Below are positions 12,578 through 25,914 of a stretch of DNA of 64,000 bases, piece after piece. A program made the position numbers and the translations under genes. The notes beneath the pieces were generated by a model. It was not told where the DNA came from, did not search any database, and worked only from the letters and a program-made list of their open reading frames with translations. The DNA is taken from the NCBI GenBank assembly GCA_900708905.1, contig CAADRB010000010.1, positions 1,142,706 through 1,206,705 on the forward strand, given 5' to 3'. Source of the stretch: Hymenolepis diminuta. Its lineage: Eukaryota; Platyhelminthes; Cestoda; Cyclophyllidea; Hymenolepididae. The first letter of the stretch is position 1; every line of letters begins with the position of its first letter.

Positions 12578-15500
12578 TAGTGCATATAAAGATTAATCAA
12601 GATTTGTAAATAATCAATGATAAAATTGATAAACATGTAAAGTTGTTACTTTAGCTTCCTTTGGATAAAAATATTCCATTTTATCCGACAGTTCACATTT
12701 CTGAGCTCAGTTTGAGATATAAAATTGGCAGTTTCAGTATATTTCCAAAAATTTGCATTTTCGTTGTTTAATTAAGAAGCATCATGAATAGCGGCACTTT
12801 GAAAGCTTAATATTCACGCATTTATCAAACGATGAATTCTAAATCATTACTTGCCATTAACTGACAATAAGACTTTCTGAAACGAGCTCAGTTCCCATCG
12901 GAAACATTCAGAGATTCAAGAGCAAATAGCGTGAGATAACACTGGTAGTGAAATATATTTATGAAAATAAGCTAAAAAATACATTTATCAGTTTACTAAT
13001 ATGTACAGTCAAGGACATGAAGTGGGCAAAAGAATGTATGAATTTCAAATTCCAGCGTATTGATTGGAGAGGCCTGTGAAACTTGCTGATCGTAAGAAAG
13101 CTTATATACGGTAACAAGAATGTTAGAAAAGGGATTATTTTGTTCTGTTTCTTTGCTAAGTTGGCTTACAACGGTATTCTTTAAGATTCAAAAGTCTTTC
13201 CTGTATGCATGAAAAATTTGGAAGCCGGTGCCCTATCATCTCTTGTTTATATCATCTTGGAGACTCCACCATGAGAGACCCGCATTCTATTGCTTCAACT
13301 TTGATCAAATCTGTCGTAAACCACTGATTAAATGAATCACAAAATCCGAGTTAATGAGTATGAAAAACGTGATCGCTAAATTGCGCAGAAATTTTGAATT
13401 ATAAGATAGTACATTATCATCATTCACGTATGGCATAAATAATGCAATTAATTAGAATCAGATTTAATTAAATAAAAGCTTAATTAAAATGAAAAAATAA
13501 TATAATTTCATTATTTTAATAAATTAATTAGATATTAAACATCAGCGGTAATCAATATTCTGCTTTCCTTCGAAAATGCCAAATGTTAATTTAGAAAGAT
13601 ACGACGTACATGTTCTTCCTTTTTTTGGCACCAGTGCCAAGTGCGGAATATCTGTGAAAGAGAGATAAAGGGAAGAGAAGAGAAATGGAAACCAAACGGG
13701 TTCTAGTGACTAATTCTTCCGACGTCCATTACTCTTTTTTGGGGTGGAGGAGGGGTAGGCAGAATATCGGTTCCGTTATCCTTTCAGGACTGAATATTGC
13801 GGAACTTTTCACTTGCCTTATTAATTAGGCATCCATGTTGCACTGGCGACAGAGGTGTTTATCGGCCGATCAGTTTTATACCATTTTTAAAAGGACCGAT
13901 TCTTGCCCTAACATAAAACAAAAAACGTCATGGTTCTGTCAAATATGCACGCACTCTACCGTCCTCAAGCCTCCTTTTGTTAAGGCAGACGAAAAACTAG
14001 ACCCATCTAGAAAATCTTGAAAGTAAACACTGCGAAGTCGTCACGTTCGCTAATCTTTTAATTCTGTTCAAGAATTCTTTCTAAACGTTACCATGTCCTA
14101 CTTATCGAAGAGCCCTTATTTGATTAGACATTTATATTTAGATTTTAAATTTCTAATTGGTTCGCCATATTATGCATTAATCATAAATTAATGTTACAAA
14201 TATAATAGAAATAATGAAATTTTATACTAAAAGCTATAACTTTTATTAGAGACCCCATAAAAAAGACTTAGAAGAACGAAGACAGAAAGCATCTCATTTA
14301 GATTACTTCTTAATAAATAGTCCAAATTAAAAGTGTTGGGGGACAATTACATATGTCAGATAAGAAAGCCAGGCCAAGAGTTTAGCAGTTCTAAAATTCC
14401 TGGTTTTTTGGGAATTGCAATTCACACACAAGTATACATGTATTTTCAGTCAGACACATCTTTTTGATAATCATCCACTTTTACAATTTGTAATCATGAA
14501 AAATATCAAAACCGAAATCAGTAAAACCTTTTAAAAGGAGGAAGGGAAGATAAGACAGAAGTAGTGAATATTTACTTCTTTGTCATCACTTCATCAAATT
14601 TTACTGAACAATTCGTGGTACCGTGCCTTACTGTTCAAAAGTACTTATTTCGGGATTTGACCTCTTGAATTTTGAGCGAATATTGACGTTTAGAGCCTAC
14701 TGACTTGTTAACTAAGATGAGAGATCAGTCCTACCATCTGAATTCAATTATTTTTCGAATGATCATAAGGAGCTATATCTTATGTCCATGATGTATGATA
14801 GTTAAATCACGTCATAATTCAATAATGTTAATTCATGGTGGAGGTAGAAAAGCAAAATAGCATCAAATGGGCACTTTGGTAATATAAAATCTATAAACTA
14901 CTAGTTAAAGTAGGATTTATTTCCTCTGAAGAAACCTTTTCAATCCTTTATCGGTTTAAAATTTTTGTATATGTGGACCTTGCTTCTGACTACAGTTTAC
15001 ATAATTTCAAATCTCACATGATAACGGTTGCTATTCATCCTCGATTTATGTCATCAAGTCCCTTAAATGAAATCCCTTCTGTATGTGATTCACTTGAGTT
15101 TCCGAAAGTCTAAACATCGAGTACAACCACATCATTTTTTGATCTTCTGCGTTAGGTTGGGGATTTATTTCCTTGGTTCATGAGTAGGGTCATTTATGGC
15201 AATAGTCTGATGACTGTAAGTCCATTTTATCTTGTTCATAATGACTATAATTATATATTTGCTAACACATAATATGTAGCTTCTAAAATGCTCACTGCAA
15301 AGTGACAATAAGAGGAAACAAAGTATAATTGTGAATAGTCATATTAGGGGAAAACTGAGGGAAACGTCGGTCAGGTAGAGACTAAACAGGATACGTTGTA
15401 GAAAGGACAGGATTTATTAGCTCAAATAAATCAATCAGTCAATTAATGTGGTATCTAGGACCTAGTAAGTCGGAAGGTCATTGTTAAGTCTAGAATAAAA

Positions 15501-17984
15501 CCTAAAATTTCAGTTATTATTTTTTATTATTATCTGAAGCAATGCAAAATATTTTCAATTTTCAATTGAGTAAAGCAACTGACATCAAATAACAGTAAGT
15601 CCAACAAATGATAAAGGATAGGGTACCTCATTTGGTTTTTGAACTCGAGTTGAAAAATATTTACTAAATGGACGTTCATGTTCAAAATTAACATTTCACT
15701 ATTCCTCCCCTGAATTGCAGTAAATGCCAGTCTGCAATTTCCAGCGCATATTGACCGGCATTATTTAATCAGTCTTGCCGCTTGACTTCACTTGATTTAA
15801 ATGCTTGAGAAGGCAAATAATTTTATGGGATATTCCGCAGAGATGATATACAGTTTTTAAGTAAGCAGGGCTCCATAAGCTGTGTCGTATTAATCAATTC
15901 TATTCTAAATTACATTTAGCAGATAAAACTTGAGCTTATTTAATTAAGTGTGATCATTTTGAACCCATTCAAGTATTAAATGCGCGATTGGAGTTAATCA
16001 GTTTGATCTTGAGGAAATCATTTCATTTTTTACGCATCAGAGCGTTTTAGTAGAATAAAATTTTACAAATTCTATTCTTATTTCCTTTAGATAGATAAAC
16101 TCTATATCTGTCAGCTGAATTTTGATGAGCTGACGTGAATTAACTGAATCCCAGATCTGAAAATATCATTAAGTTTCATGTTTTGCTTGATTGTTTGCAC
16201 TGAAAATGTAATAGAACGCTCAACATAACTAGCCAAACATAAATAATCTTGTTCAATGACCCCAGAATACAGAAATGCATCTCTTTATTAATGGTATAGG
16301 TATGGTGCCTGATAGGGTCAAAACTGCAGAGCTAATGTTTTGTCTCTGTATTTAAACTGGAATCAGTCCGGCGATCTTTTGATTTCCAAATCTAAACAAT
16401 ATAAAGACGACTTGAATTCATTTATATAGTCTTAATTTAGTTAATAAAATGTCTTGAAGTAACTAAATATCTGTCTTGCATCTCTTCGGATTTGAATCAA
16501 CTCTAACCCACCACTATCTAGTGGGCAAAATTATCACCAATCACTTCCACAGAATAGATTATTTTTAAAATATTATCGAAAGGGTCTGTAGCATTCTATC
16601 GAGCGCGCTATTTTGTCATGCGAAAATTTCTTGTTATGATTGCTCATCTGATGAAGATGAACCCCAAACGGTCAACTCCATTTAGCGTTCTGTAATTTAG
16701 CCTCTCTACTCCAATCTCGCTAACACTGTGCTGATGCTTCTTCTTTGCCCTTTACATTTTCAGTTCGCCCTCCTGTATCGGTAGTTGCCATATATGAATA
16801 AAAATGAATAGAACTATTGGCAACATTCGCGATAGTTACATGAAACTTACTACTCACAGCATAATAAAATCCTTATGTGAACATTAACATATCCTAGGGA
16901 GAAATCCCATGGGCTCTGACGTGTTTAAAATGCACTTCTATTCTCATCTACCTGATCAAGGCTGCAAGAAAATGCAAATGAATCAGATACGCATTGAATA
17001 TCATGAGCACAAACTCACCTAGAAACCCAGAGATCATGAAAATTGAGCTTTGGACCAATCAGAATTATTCCACTTATCAATGCTTCCAGAATCCAACTAA
17101 AGTAGGACTCTTTACATCCGTACTTCATCATATACTCCCACACAACGCCACCATTTCATCCCCAACCATACTATTAGGCTATTCCACATATTCACGTGCT
17201 GTCACACGATTTATTTTGTATTTTCATGGATATATATGCCACAGATATCCTACCTTTCAACCTCTTCTAATTAGCTACCTTTCAATATTAACAAATCCCA
17301 TTCAATAAATAATGCGAATACACATAAAAATGCATAAAATAATCTCGAATACTCTGTTCCTCTTTTTTGAATAAAGTAATGCATTCCTCTGATCTATTGA
17401 AGGAAATACGAAAGAATCAAAAGGCGACAGATGTAAGAAGCAACACGAAGTGCTTAAGACGACACGTTGATGCTTTCACCCCACTTCACCCCTTCAGACG
17501 GTCCAGAAATGAGTTTATTTCGTCGCGGTAGCCAAATAACCCAATTAACATTGTCTAGTAGATAGTGTCACCCTCCATAAATTTTTTTACCACTCCGTGT
17601 CTAGGTGATCCAGATCATGGCGTTCTTATTAATATCTGTTCGCTAATTGGATGCATTTACTAGGAATAAATTCAACAATAGTAGCAGATTTTTTTGGAAT
17701 TGTTATTATTGCTTTACTTATTTTTTTACAAATAACTTTTGAAGAACAGAAAATCTTCGAACCCAGGGTAGCATTAGGTATAGGCTGACTTCTAACTACA
17801 AATATTATTCAAAAGTAATATTCCAGAGGACGAACTGAGAGATTAATCTTTTCTTCATTTAGCTCAAGTCTCTTAAACTCCCTTGAAGAACTGAACAGTG
17901 GAATATTACTCATTCTGGTGAGACGGAATGCATTCTGAAAAATCATTGGGTAGTCTTATTCAAAGTAGTTGGCTATTTCAATCA
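12578..17984. other. AT-rich noncoding stretch
   Basis: No supportable gene. A palindrome (TTGGCAC-CA-GTGCCAA, 13625-13640) sits beside a purine-rich run at about 13650-13700. A short exon-like segment at 16764-16801 is discussed under findings. Confidence 0.45.
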
Positions 17985-17999
17985 CTGGCTGTGCGCCAA
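17985..17999. promoter_or_regulatory. Nuclear factor I consensus site
   Basis: CTGGCTGTGCGCCAA fits the degenerate NFI consensus YTGGC-N5-GCCAR. It is the first of three such sites within 0.9 kb. Confidence 0.35.
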
Positions 18000-18617
18000 T
18001 GAGTTTTGAGCATATATGAATTGCAGACATGAATGTTGCAAAGTGGTGTTCTCCATACTGTGGTGGAAATGTGTGCACCAAGTTCTTCCGATTTCTCAGA
18101 CATCATTTTTCCACAAACTGTATTATTAACATTTTTAATAGTACTAGGACTTATAGATCTCATGACCCTCAAGTCCATATTGGAAAGTGTTTTCCATCAC
18201 CTTTACTTGGTAAACTAGAGTTTGTGGAACTTTCTTAGTATGAAATAAGAATTCTACAACCCACATTCTAGCCAGACTTAACCAGTACTGTTGGACGCTG
18301 AGCATCAATCCCTTGACCTAATACCAAATTTGCACATTATAGACTATACCTGATTCTAAAAATGGCTACCATTTTTGTCTCGACTGCAAGGCAGACTGGA
18401 TAAGAGTTAGTTAGAAATGATTCCAATCCTTCATCTTTATTTGGACCATTATTTCATCTAATGACTAGGCTTTCGCCCCTACTTGCCTTGATTTTTTTTC
18501 CTTGAGTTGTGATAATTATGCAGCCTCCCCCTCCTCGTTATCTGCTTACCTATCTATCTCTCATCTAGAACAACCCAACAACAAAAAATCCAGTCCAAAT
18601 GTGTGCTGTAATAGTGT

Positions 18618-18632
18618 TTGGCTGGTCGCCAA
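18618..18632. promoter_or_regulatory. Nuclear factor I full palindrome
   Basis: TTGGCTGGTCGCCAA, an exact TTGGC-N5-GCCAA site. The extension GCCAATGCGC is identical to that of the site at 26011. Confidence 0.45.
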
Positions 18633-18847
18633 TGCGCGTCAAAACATAGACACACACACCGTGCACGCAGGGTCTGATCGTATACGCGTGCATGGTGCGC
18701 CCGTATGTTCCAAGCGTGGGCACACGACCGCACTAATGCGTTACGCGTGCAGCCCGCCCTCTATTTCTACTTGCAGTGATGGATGATTATTTGTTGTTGT
18801 TATGTATTTGCGCATTAGTTAGTTTTGTGTGTGTGTTCGTGTGGGAG

Positions 18848-18862
18848 TTGGCAACTTGCCAG
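18848..18862. promoter_or_regulatory. Nuclear factor I consensus site
   Basis: TTGGCAACTTGCCAG fits YTGGC-N5-GCCAR, 230 bp from the exact palindrome in the same island. Confidence 0.38.
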
Positions 18863-18989
18863 CATCGGTTCGTGCCAATTAGGCCTTCTCGCGCTTACAA
18901 CCCAAGCGTGCATGCATGCGTGCGTATTGCTCCTCACGTACTGCTAGACTGTTGTTACATGCTACGCAAGCCAAAGCAATAGCCTAAAT

Positions 18990-21900
18990 GACTGAATTTC
19001 AGTAGCCAATCAAATTTAGGGACACATGCCCTAGAGGGGAAGAGGGAAGAGCAAGTGAATCCGTGACTGGAGAACACAATTTTCCACCTCTTGATCGAGT
19101 TACGCGTGACTTGGGCAGGAAGGAGAAGGAGAGTGATTTGCCACGGTCTTTTTCTAGGCTAACCGGATTCTAGGACTCTTATACTTCCTGCCAAAAAATC
19201 CAACGAACTAAACAAAAGTAGTTTTAACAAGGCGAAAGTAGTAGCGCAACGCAGTCAGGACTTTTTTGAAGCACATATGTGAAGCTGTTTGAGTAGGAAG
19301 GTGGTGTGTAAATAATAATTCAGTTGATTAATATGAGCTGACAGGAAATTTATTGACAACGCGTAATCCAAATGAGAGGTTTAAATAGGAATTAGATACC
19401 TATCTGTTAAAAACGGTATATCATATTAATAAAAAAATAATCAAAGTAGTTGAAATGGGTAGTTCGATTTAAGTCACGTTGGTGACAGCCAAGAATGTCA
19501 TCATCAATTTATAGTAATTCTGAAGATAAAGCCTAAGAGAAGTGCATTTTTATGCCCAATAGCTTGTCAATCATTTGCCCTAACATCGTAATTAAAATAT
19601 TTAAATCAAGTTAACATTATACCGGTTTAGAGTGATAGGATAAGATACTGGATAGCTATTAGAACATTCGAAACTACTTTGCTCTTTGCAATATTTTCGC
19701 CGGCAATTTATTAATTCCACTTTTGCCACTTAATCTGAATGGGAGTTTATAGAGCTTTTGAAAAAGATCAGTTCTGTACCGTTTAATTGAAGTGAAATAA
19801 TGATAATTGTGCTCAGGTATTAATTTTTTAAAATTCAATGTCGTTATTTGATAGGTAAAGATCTACTTTGGTTTAAAAAATAACCCACCTAAAAGTTCAC
19901 CTTGAATGAGTCGTATTGAGTTTTGTAATGTCAGTTACGCCTTATTTAGCTGCTTTCGGTTATTAGAAGAGGAATCTTTGTCTATTTGACATGACCAAAC
20001 ACCCAATTCAATTAACTGGTCAGTAAGCTCCGAAGATCGCAGACATGAACTTACCGGAAATTTGAGGACATTGAAAACGCATAGAAAAAGTGGCGCCCCC
20101 ATATTTCTGATGCCCACTTTTTGAATAACGTCTTATTCGTTCTTGCGAATTTCTCGTACGTACAATTTTGATAAAGTTGGCTATGTTTCTTAGCACTACT
20201 GCGCACATAGAAAAACTTTTAGTCGACCTTGATCATTTTGGCACTACATTATTAAGAACTAATAGAGTCACTTACACGTGTAATTTAGCTATTAGAAACC
20301 ACCCACGCATCCAAATTTGGAAACTCGCATGTGTAAATTTGGAAGCGTTCAAGGAACTCTAGTAGTTAGATTCAGCAAGAAAATGTCTTCTAATCTAAAT
20401 GTAATTAGTAACTTATGTAGAACTTATATTAGTTCGTTTTAGTATAAAAGATAAAAACAGCCACTTATGAGAATAAGGTAAATCAGAGCTAGGGGACCAA
20501 GGCCAACCCCTCTCATTAACAGAAGAACAGGACTTGATGATGATTTCTGTCAAAAACATCCTTTCAATCGTGAACGATTTAATATCTTTGATTTTAGCTA
20601 AAATTCGATTTATCTGAAAATGATTTATTCGTTTATGAATTATTTCTAATTTTCAACTTCAAATATGATCAGTATTTTTCTTCAACCAATATCTATATAA
20701 CTAGTGACCTCTGACATAATTACTTACAGGTCATTACGTATCATAAGACCTTTCACGCTATTCCAAAGACGTCATTAAGAAACACAGTTATGAAATATGC
20801 AAGATTCTAATGTAAACGGACTCATTTTGATATTATAATATCTCGTTAATTCTTTAATTGAAATTTAACAGTTGGCTTAAATGGATTATTTAACTAAAAG
20901 GTAATTCGGAGAAAGAACAATTGCGGAGGTGGAAACTGCAAAATTTACTTCATTTACCGTTCAAACCAATTTAGAAAATGCTTTTTTCGTCTAAGATTCA
21001 ATGTAAAATGCCAGATAATCATTTACAAATTGTGGCATTCTTTAATTACGGAAAAAAATGAGTTCCGTTAGTATTATTATTTCCAACTTATGATTAAAAA
21101 TGTTTTCGAAAATTCGTATTTTTGATCAGGGACGCTGTGAAATGATGAGTTTAAATCTCCTGACTTAACTTCGTTCCAAGTATTTAACTTTGAATAAAGC
21201 GTTTAAGCATCCTGAAGTATTTCGTAAAGCTACTGCAAGCATGATTAGTGATAAATGCGTGATATGTACAAAATTATTCTCCAAGTAGTAAAGATAAATT
21301 TACTCAATGGTTTTGAATGTTTTTGTGTTCAATTTTGCAAAATATTTCTGAGATTTACACCAAACCGTTAAATGCATTTGGAATGAAAAGGATGTCTATT
21401 TAAATCAGCATATGAGAAACGCCCAGGTTTTGCGCACAGCATCAAAACATTCTCAAAATAATTATTGCAGAGTCTATAGAGGGCGTCATACCTTCAGGAA
21501 TCATATTGCAATTTTTGTTTTGATAGCCATGCACGAAGTGAAAAGTTCCTTGGCTTGACATGATTTGGCTTGGAATTGATAGAAGTCACATGAGTGAGGC
21601 TTGCAAATTTAGGCTTGTTTAATTTTTAGTGTATTTCAAAAGCAAAGGAACCATCTCTTTCATCCTTTTTATTCATATGACAATTTCGGTATTAGGAGTA
21701 GCCTAGATAGCCAAGGCAGCTTTAAGTAGAAGATAAACAGAAATTTGGAGGGAAGAAAATAGGAATTTAGATGATGAATTCTGCTCCACTTATTATCGAA
21801 AGTCAGCTACAACAGAAAGATATGTTTAAAAGCAAAATTATATGTATGAATCCGCCGTGAAATCGGTCCTGCAAATGAAAGTGAGATAGTAGTGGAGCGA

Positions 21901-24900
21901 TCATCCAAAGATGATCTACTAACTGGTAGATTCCTCTGGCTGCAATGTCATATGAAATCACGTCATCAGCATTTTTCATTTGAAAAAGATGACGAAAAAA
22001 TATGGCATCTTATCAAGCGTCAAATTAGAAAAGCGGTTGACCTGATGGTTGTGTGAGTTCTATTACTGATTAGTAATAGCACTACAAAGCGATATGAAAA
22101 TAACTTCATATAAAAACGTTTGAATGTTTAAGAACGTGCCAAGTTCGGACATCAAGCCCGTATCTTTCGAACAAGAATTATCACGAAGAAATCTCATGAC
22201 TGCTGGATTTTAAATGGAATCTCGAGTGGTTTAAGGAACTGTAGACGAATTGACAAATCGAATTTCCAACGAAAGCTGGTGTCATTGGTGTCCCTTTCAC
22301 ATTCAATTTGGTGAAAAAGCTGATTGACAATAAGGTAATAAAAAAATTTTTAAAATAGGAAATTGCTTCTCATTAATCTCCTACTTATGTATGAATGATT
22401 CAGGTTCAGCTGTGCCTAATATAAAACTTGAAATCGGGTTAACATTGAATGATTTTCAAAATTTTTTATGCTGATTGGAGTCGGCCACAAAATGGATGGG
22501 AGAAAGAAGAATCACAGATGGTATGAAATACTTTCTCTCTTATGGAGAATTACTGAAAAGCACATTTTTCATGGGTAGGTGAGAAGATTATTGGTAATTC
22601 ATTTGGATTCAATTTCTTGTGAACCATGTTTCTTACATGCCAAAATTGATGTGAATTAGTCTATATAGTGGGTGTGCGAAAATCTCTTGCCAAGAATTAT
22701 ATTTCCTTCACTAATCTGAGAAAATAATCGAACAAAGCGGAAGGTCAAATTTCAGTTTTACATTGAGTATCACTTCAAACTGCACATGGCGATTAATCTT
22801 TCCGATAAATCAAAAACCTGATGCAAAATGTGCGTTTAGAGATTAGGTCGAATTGCTCCCTTTATTAACTTGCATCTTCATTTTCAGACATTTGCTAATT
22901 CTGAGTTAAAAGGAGTTATCAATATATGCTTACCAATGATTAATTCGCTTTTTACTGCCATAGCCGACCTCTCAAAGCGCACTGTGATGGAGTTTAAGTG
23001 GAACGAAATTTAGAACATCTCTTGTGAGGAGGTTATATTTTAATATTCCCCAGTGCAAGTCATCAGAGCTTTTGCTTTCACTGCAAATAAGAGAAGATAG
23101 AGGCGGAGGATATGGGACGAATACTATCAGTCATAAGAAACACACGAGCGTCCGTCTAGTAGCAGCCATACTGAAAAGTGGTGTGCTCGTAAGAGAGGGA
23201 TTTTCAATAAGCTGAAGTCAAATGATAGGAGAAAATTCATAAGTAACTTCAGGAATGAAGAATGAGTCATACATGAAACGGAGTGAAACTATGTACGCAG
23301 TAGGCAAAGCGGAGATAAATCGATGATCACCTTAATGAAGTTAACAGTGGGCATGCCAATTACTTAAAACATATCCAAAGTGTCAAGTCATAGGAATCTT
23401 GAATGTAGTCTGAGTACAAGCATCTGCAATTACATCTAATTAAAATATAGAATTGTTGCGTGCACGCCTGCCAAGTTAGAGGTCATGAGATCAATGCTCA
23501 CTTTGCACATTCAGTGATGCGAATGTGGTTCCAGGGTACCTGCCCCCTACTCGAGTGTTGTTAATACTTCCCTTAATGCGTTTGAAGGTGTTTCTTTATT
23601 GTCCCAAGAATGGCTAGCCGAATGCGTTAAACCTGCATCCGATTAACTCTCACCTTTTCTTCAAATCACATTTCGGTCCCTAAATATCTCATACAGACGT
23701 TTTATTTAAGTCATTTGTCTGCCGCATAATCACAGTACAGTCATAACTTAAATCCAATTGTCTGACAGCTTTATGATCAGACATTTAGGAATCCACGAAA
23801 TTACTACATTCAGCTAGCTGTAGACGTGCCAAAAGACAAATATTTGTGTGCAGAAGACAATGTGAAGTCATCTGAATAATAATCAGTTGCACGTAAATAC
23901 CGTCATCAGGCATGTGACATTGTGTCAGGAGGTTTCCCACTGTATTGCCAGTCTGACACGTTAAAAGGAGGGGGTTCCTCCTTCTTGAAGAATTTCTAGT
24001 CAGATGTGTTTTGTAAGAGTGCACTGAATTGGCAATGTGAACCGTCATCTTGCCGTTGACTTGACGCCCGGGCACTAACAGCGAAGAGAGGAGGTACTGT
24101 AAAGTGTTATTAGGATATTTAAGCTAACACAAGAGCTTATTTAACTAATGCGACGATGGTCATTTAATAGAAATTGGTTACTGATTACTTGAAGATACTT
24201 AAAATTTTAATTAAACTAGTGTTCTTTGTATTAGAATAAGGAAATATTAAATCAGACACAAATAGTTTGCAAAAATCAAGGAATTTTAAGGAAGGAATAT
24301 CAAAATGGCGTTTCCATCAAGCTATCCTTATTGATCTTACTTAACTTACTTACTAACTAACTTTGTTTTCACCAAGTTGAACATGAATATTTGAAAACTA
24401 CTTGTTCATACAAAATCTGAATATTTTGAAAAAGATTTAATTTGAAGAGCCAATTGGAACCGATTTAATTACAGTTAGAATTATTAGAATATAGATACTG
24501 TTTTTTCTTATGATGGATGGTCTCTAAATTCTGTGTCAAAGAAATTCAAGACACAATTTCCCTGAACAAAGACATCCAATCTTTCATAATTCTGTTTTCT
24601 GTTTGGAGTTTGGATTGACTGTGAGACGATTCAAAACGATCCTAAATTTTCGGTCGTTTTCTAAATAAATTGCACATCGTAGTAAGCAGTATGCATCTTC
24701 ATTCGAATGCCGGAACAATTTGAGGACATTGGCGGGTCGCTGCAAATATCTAGTCTTGGAAAGTTCTTTACATGAATTATATTTCGAAGATCAAAACGGG
24801 AAGGTACGTCCCATGTAAAGATGCTATCATTAGGGAATTAAATAGATACAGAAAGGCAAAAGAAATTGATGTATTAACATTTTGTTTGCCAAGTAGAAGT

Positions 24901-25910
24901 CTGCAGTATGACTTATAAGTTACTGAAATAAACTAAATGCCGCCTAAAAATTTATGAGGTGTTTATTAAAAGAGAAGTATAAAATATATGATCCGCACTA
25001 TATGTCAGGTGACAAGATGGCAGACAGTGTAGAAAAATCCTGTAGCAGCAAGTTTGAATAGTTAAATCGTTTCCGAAAAATATTAATTTCAAATTGCGCA
25101 TTCGCTTTACACAAAAACCCTACGTCTATATAATATTTAAAGTCCGCATTTTACGGCCTCGATCGCTACCCTTGACTCTCAAACTCATGCTGAGCAGATA
25201 CATCCTTGTAAAAAATAATGCCTTAATCTCCTCCTTTGATTTCACCACAAAGTACTTTTTTCGGAACTTTTCGCTTATGCATAAATTTTGAAAGTCTCAT
25301 CTTGAGTGAACTATAATGAGCTCTGCTATGTTTAAAATATACTCGCTAGCCTCGTATGCCTATTCATGGTTGTAAGAAGATACGAATAAATCTAAATAAT
25401 AAATAAATAAAATACCAAAAATCAATAAAAAAAACTATTTATTAGTGGTTGATGCACCCTGAATAAAATCCAGGAAACCAGTTATTGATTATTTGGGCAT
25501 CTGAATATTAACAAGTTAATTGGGCCCCTTATGAGAAAGTGGAAAACTCAATCTCATATACTCCTACTCGATCTCTTGCCTTTTTTCCCCTATTATAACG
25601 TTCATGTGCTCAGGTGCCATCTATTAATTAAAACTTGCAATAATTTTTGTTCTAAACTGTTGTGGGAAATTATAGTATCTTTCACTTAACCAGATTAGTG
25701 ACTATCCTTTTAACAAATAGACGCATATTTATTGTTTTTATTCCAAATTTAAGACACATTCTCAAACACCAGACACGAACATGATTGTCCCTCTGAAGAT
25801 CAAATTGGCCGACATCTGTAAACAGCTGACACATTATGCTATAACAAGTTATTTAACTTCATCCATAGCATATAAATGAGCTATGACTTTTACTAATTAA
25901 GGATCCAGCA
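18990..25910. other. Mostly AT-rich noncoding stretch
   Basis: No supportable gene. The interval 23450-24080 is less AT-rich and holds a 96-codon minus-strand frame (23785-24075) without recognisable motifs. A strong donor consensus on the minus strand at 20055 follows a short hydrophobic frame starting at 20117, but there is no second exon to support it. Confidence 0.45.
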
Positions 25911-25914
25911 AAAG

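Larger units (their letters stand above)
18600..18970. promoter_or_regulatory. GC/CpG-rich island 2 with two NFI sites
   Basis: A compact CpG-rich patch with alternating purine-pyrimidine runs (for example TATACGCGTGCATG and GTGTGTGTG), bounded by AT-rich DNA. It contains an exact NFI palindrome at 18618-18632, followed directly by TGCGCG, and a second consensus site at 18848-18862. The long plus-strand frames here (18502-18786, 18776-18982) have atypical composition and no motifs; they are best explained by the scarcity of stop codons in GC-rich DNA. A promoter or enhancer is the likeliest reading. Confidence 0.4.

Noticed and set aside
17978..18238. Overlapping frames on both strands near 18.1 kb
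   Set aside because: Each looks mildly protein-like, but they contradict one another and none has a motif, splice site or clear start.
18502..18982. Adjacent plus-strand frames of 94 and 68 codons
   Set aside because: They lie in the CpG/alternating purine-pyrimidine island; peptide composition looks like translated low-complexity DNA.
20055..20117. Minus-strand ATG frame of 21 codons ending at a GTAAGT donor
   Set aside because: Consensus donors occur by chance many times in 64 kb, and no second exon in phase was found.
23785..24075. 96-codon minus-strand frame in a less AT-rich patch
   Set aside because: It begins GTG, lacks splice sites and motifs, and the composition can explain its length.
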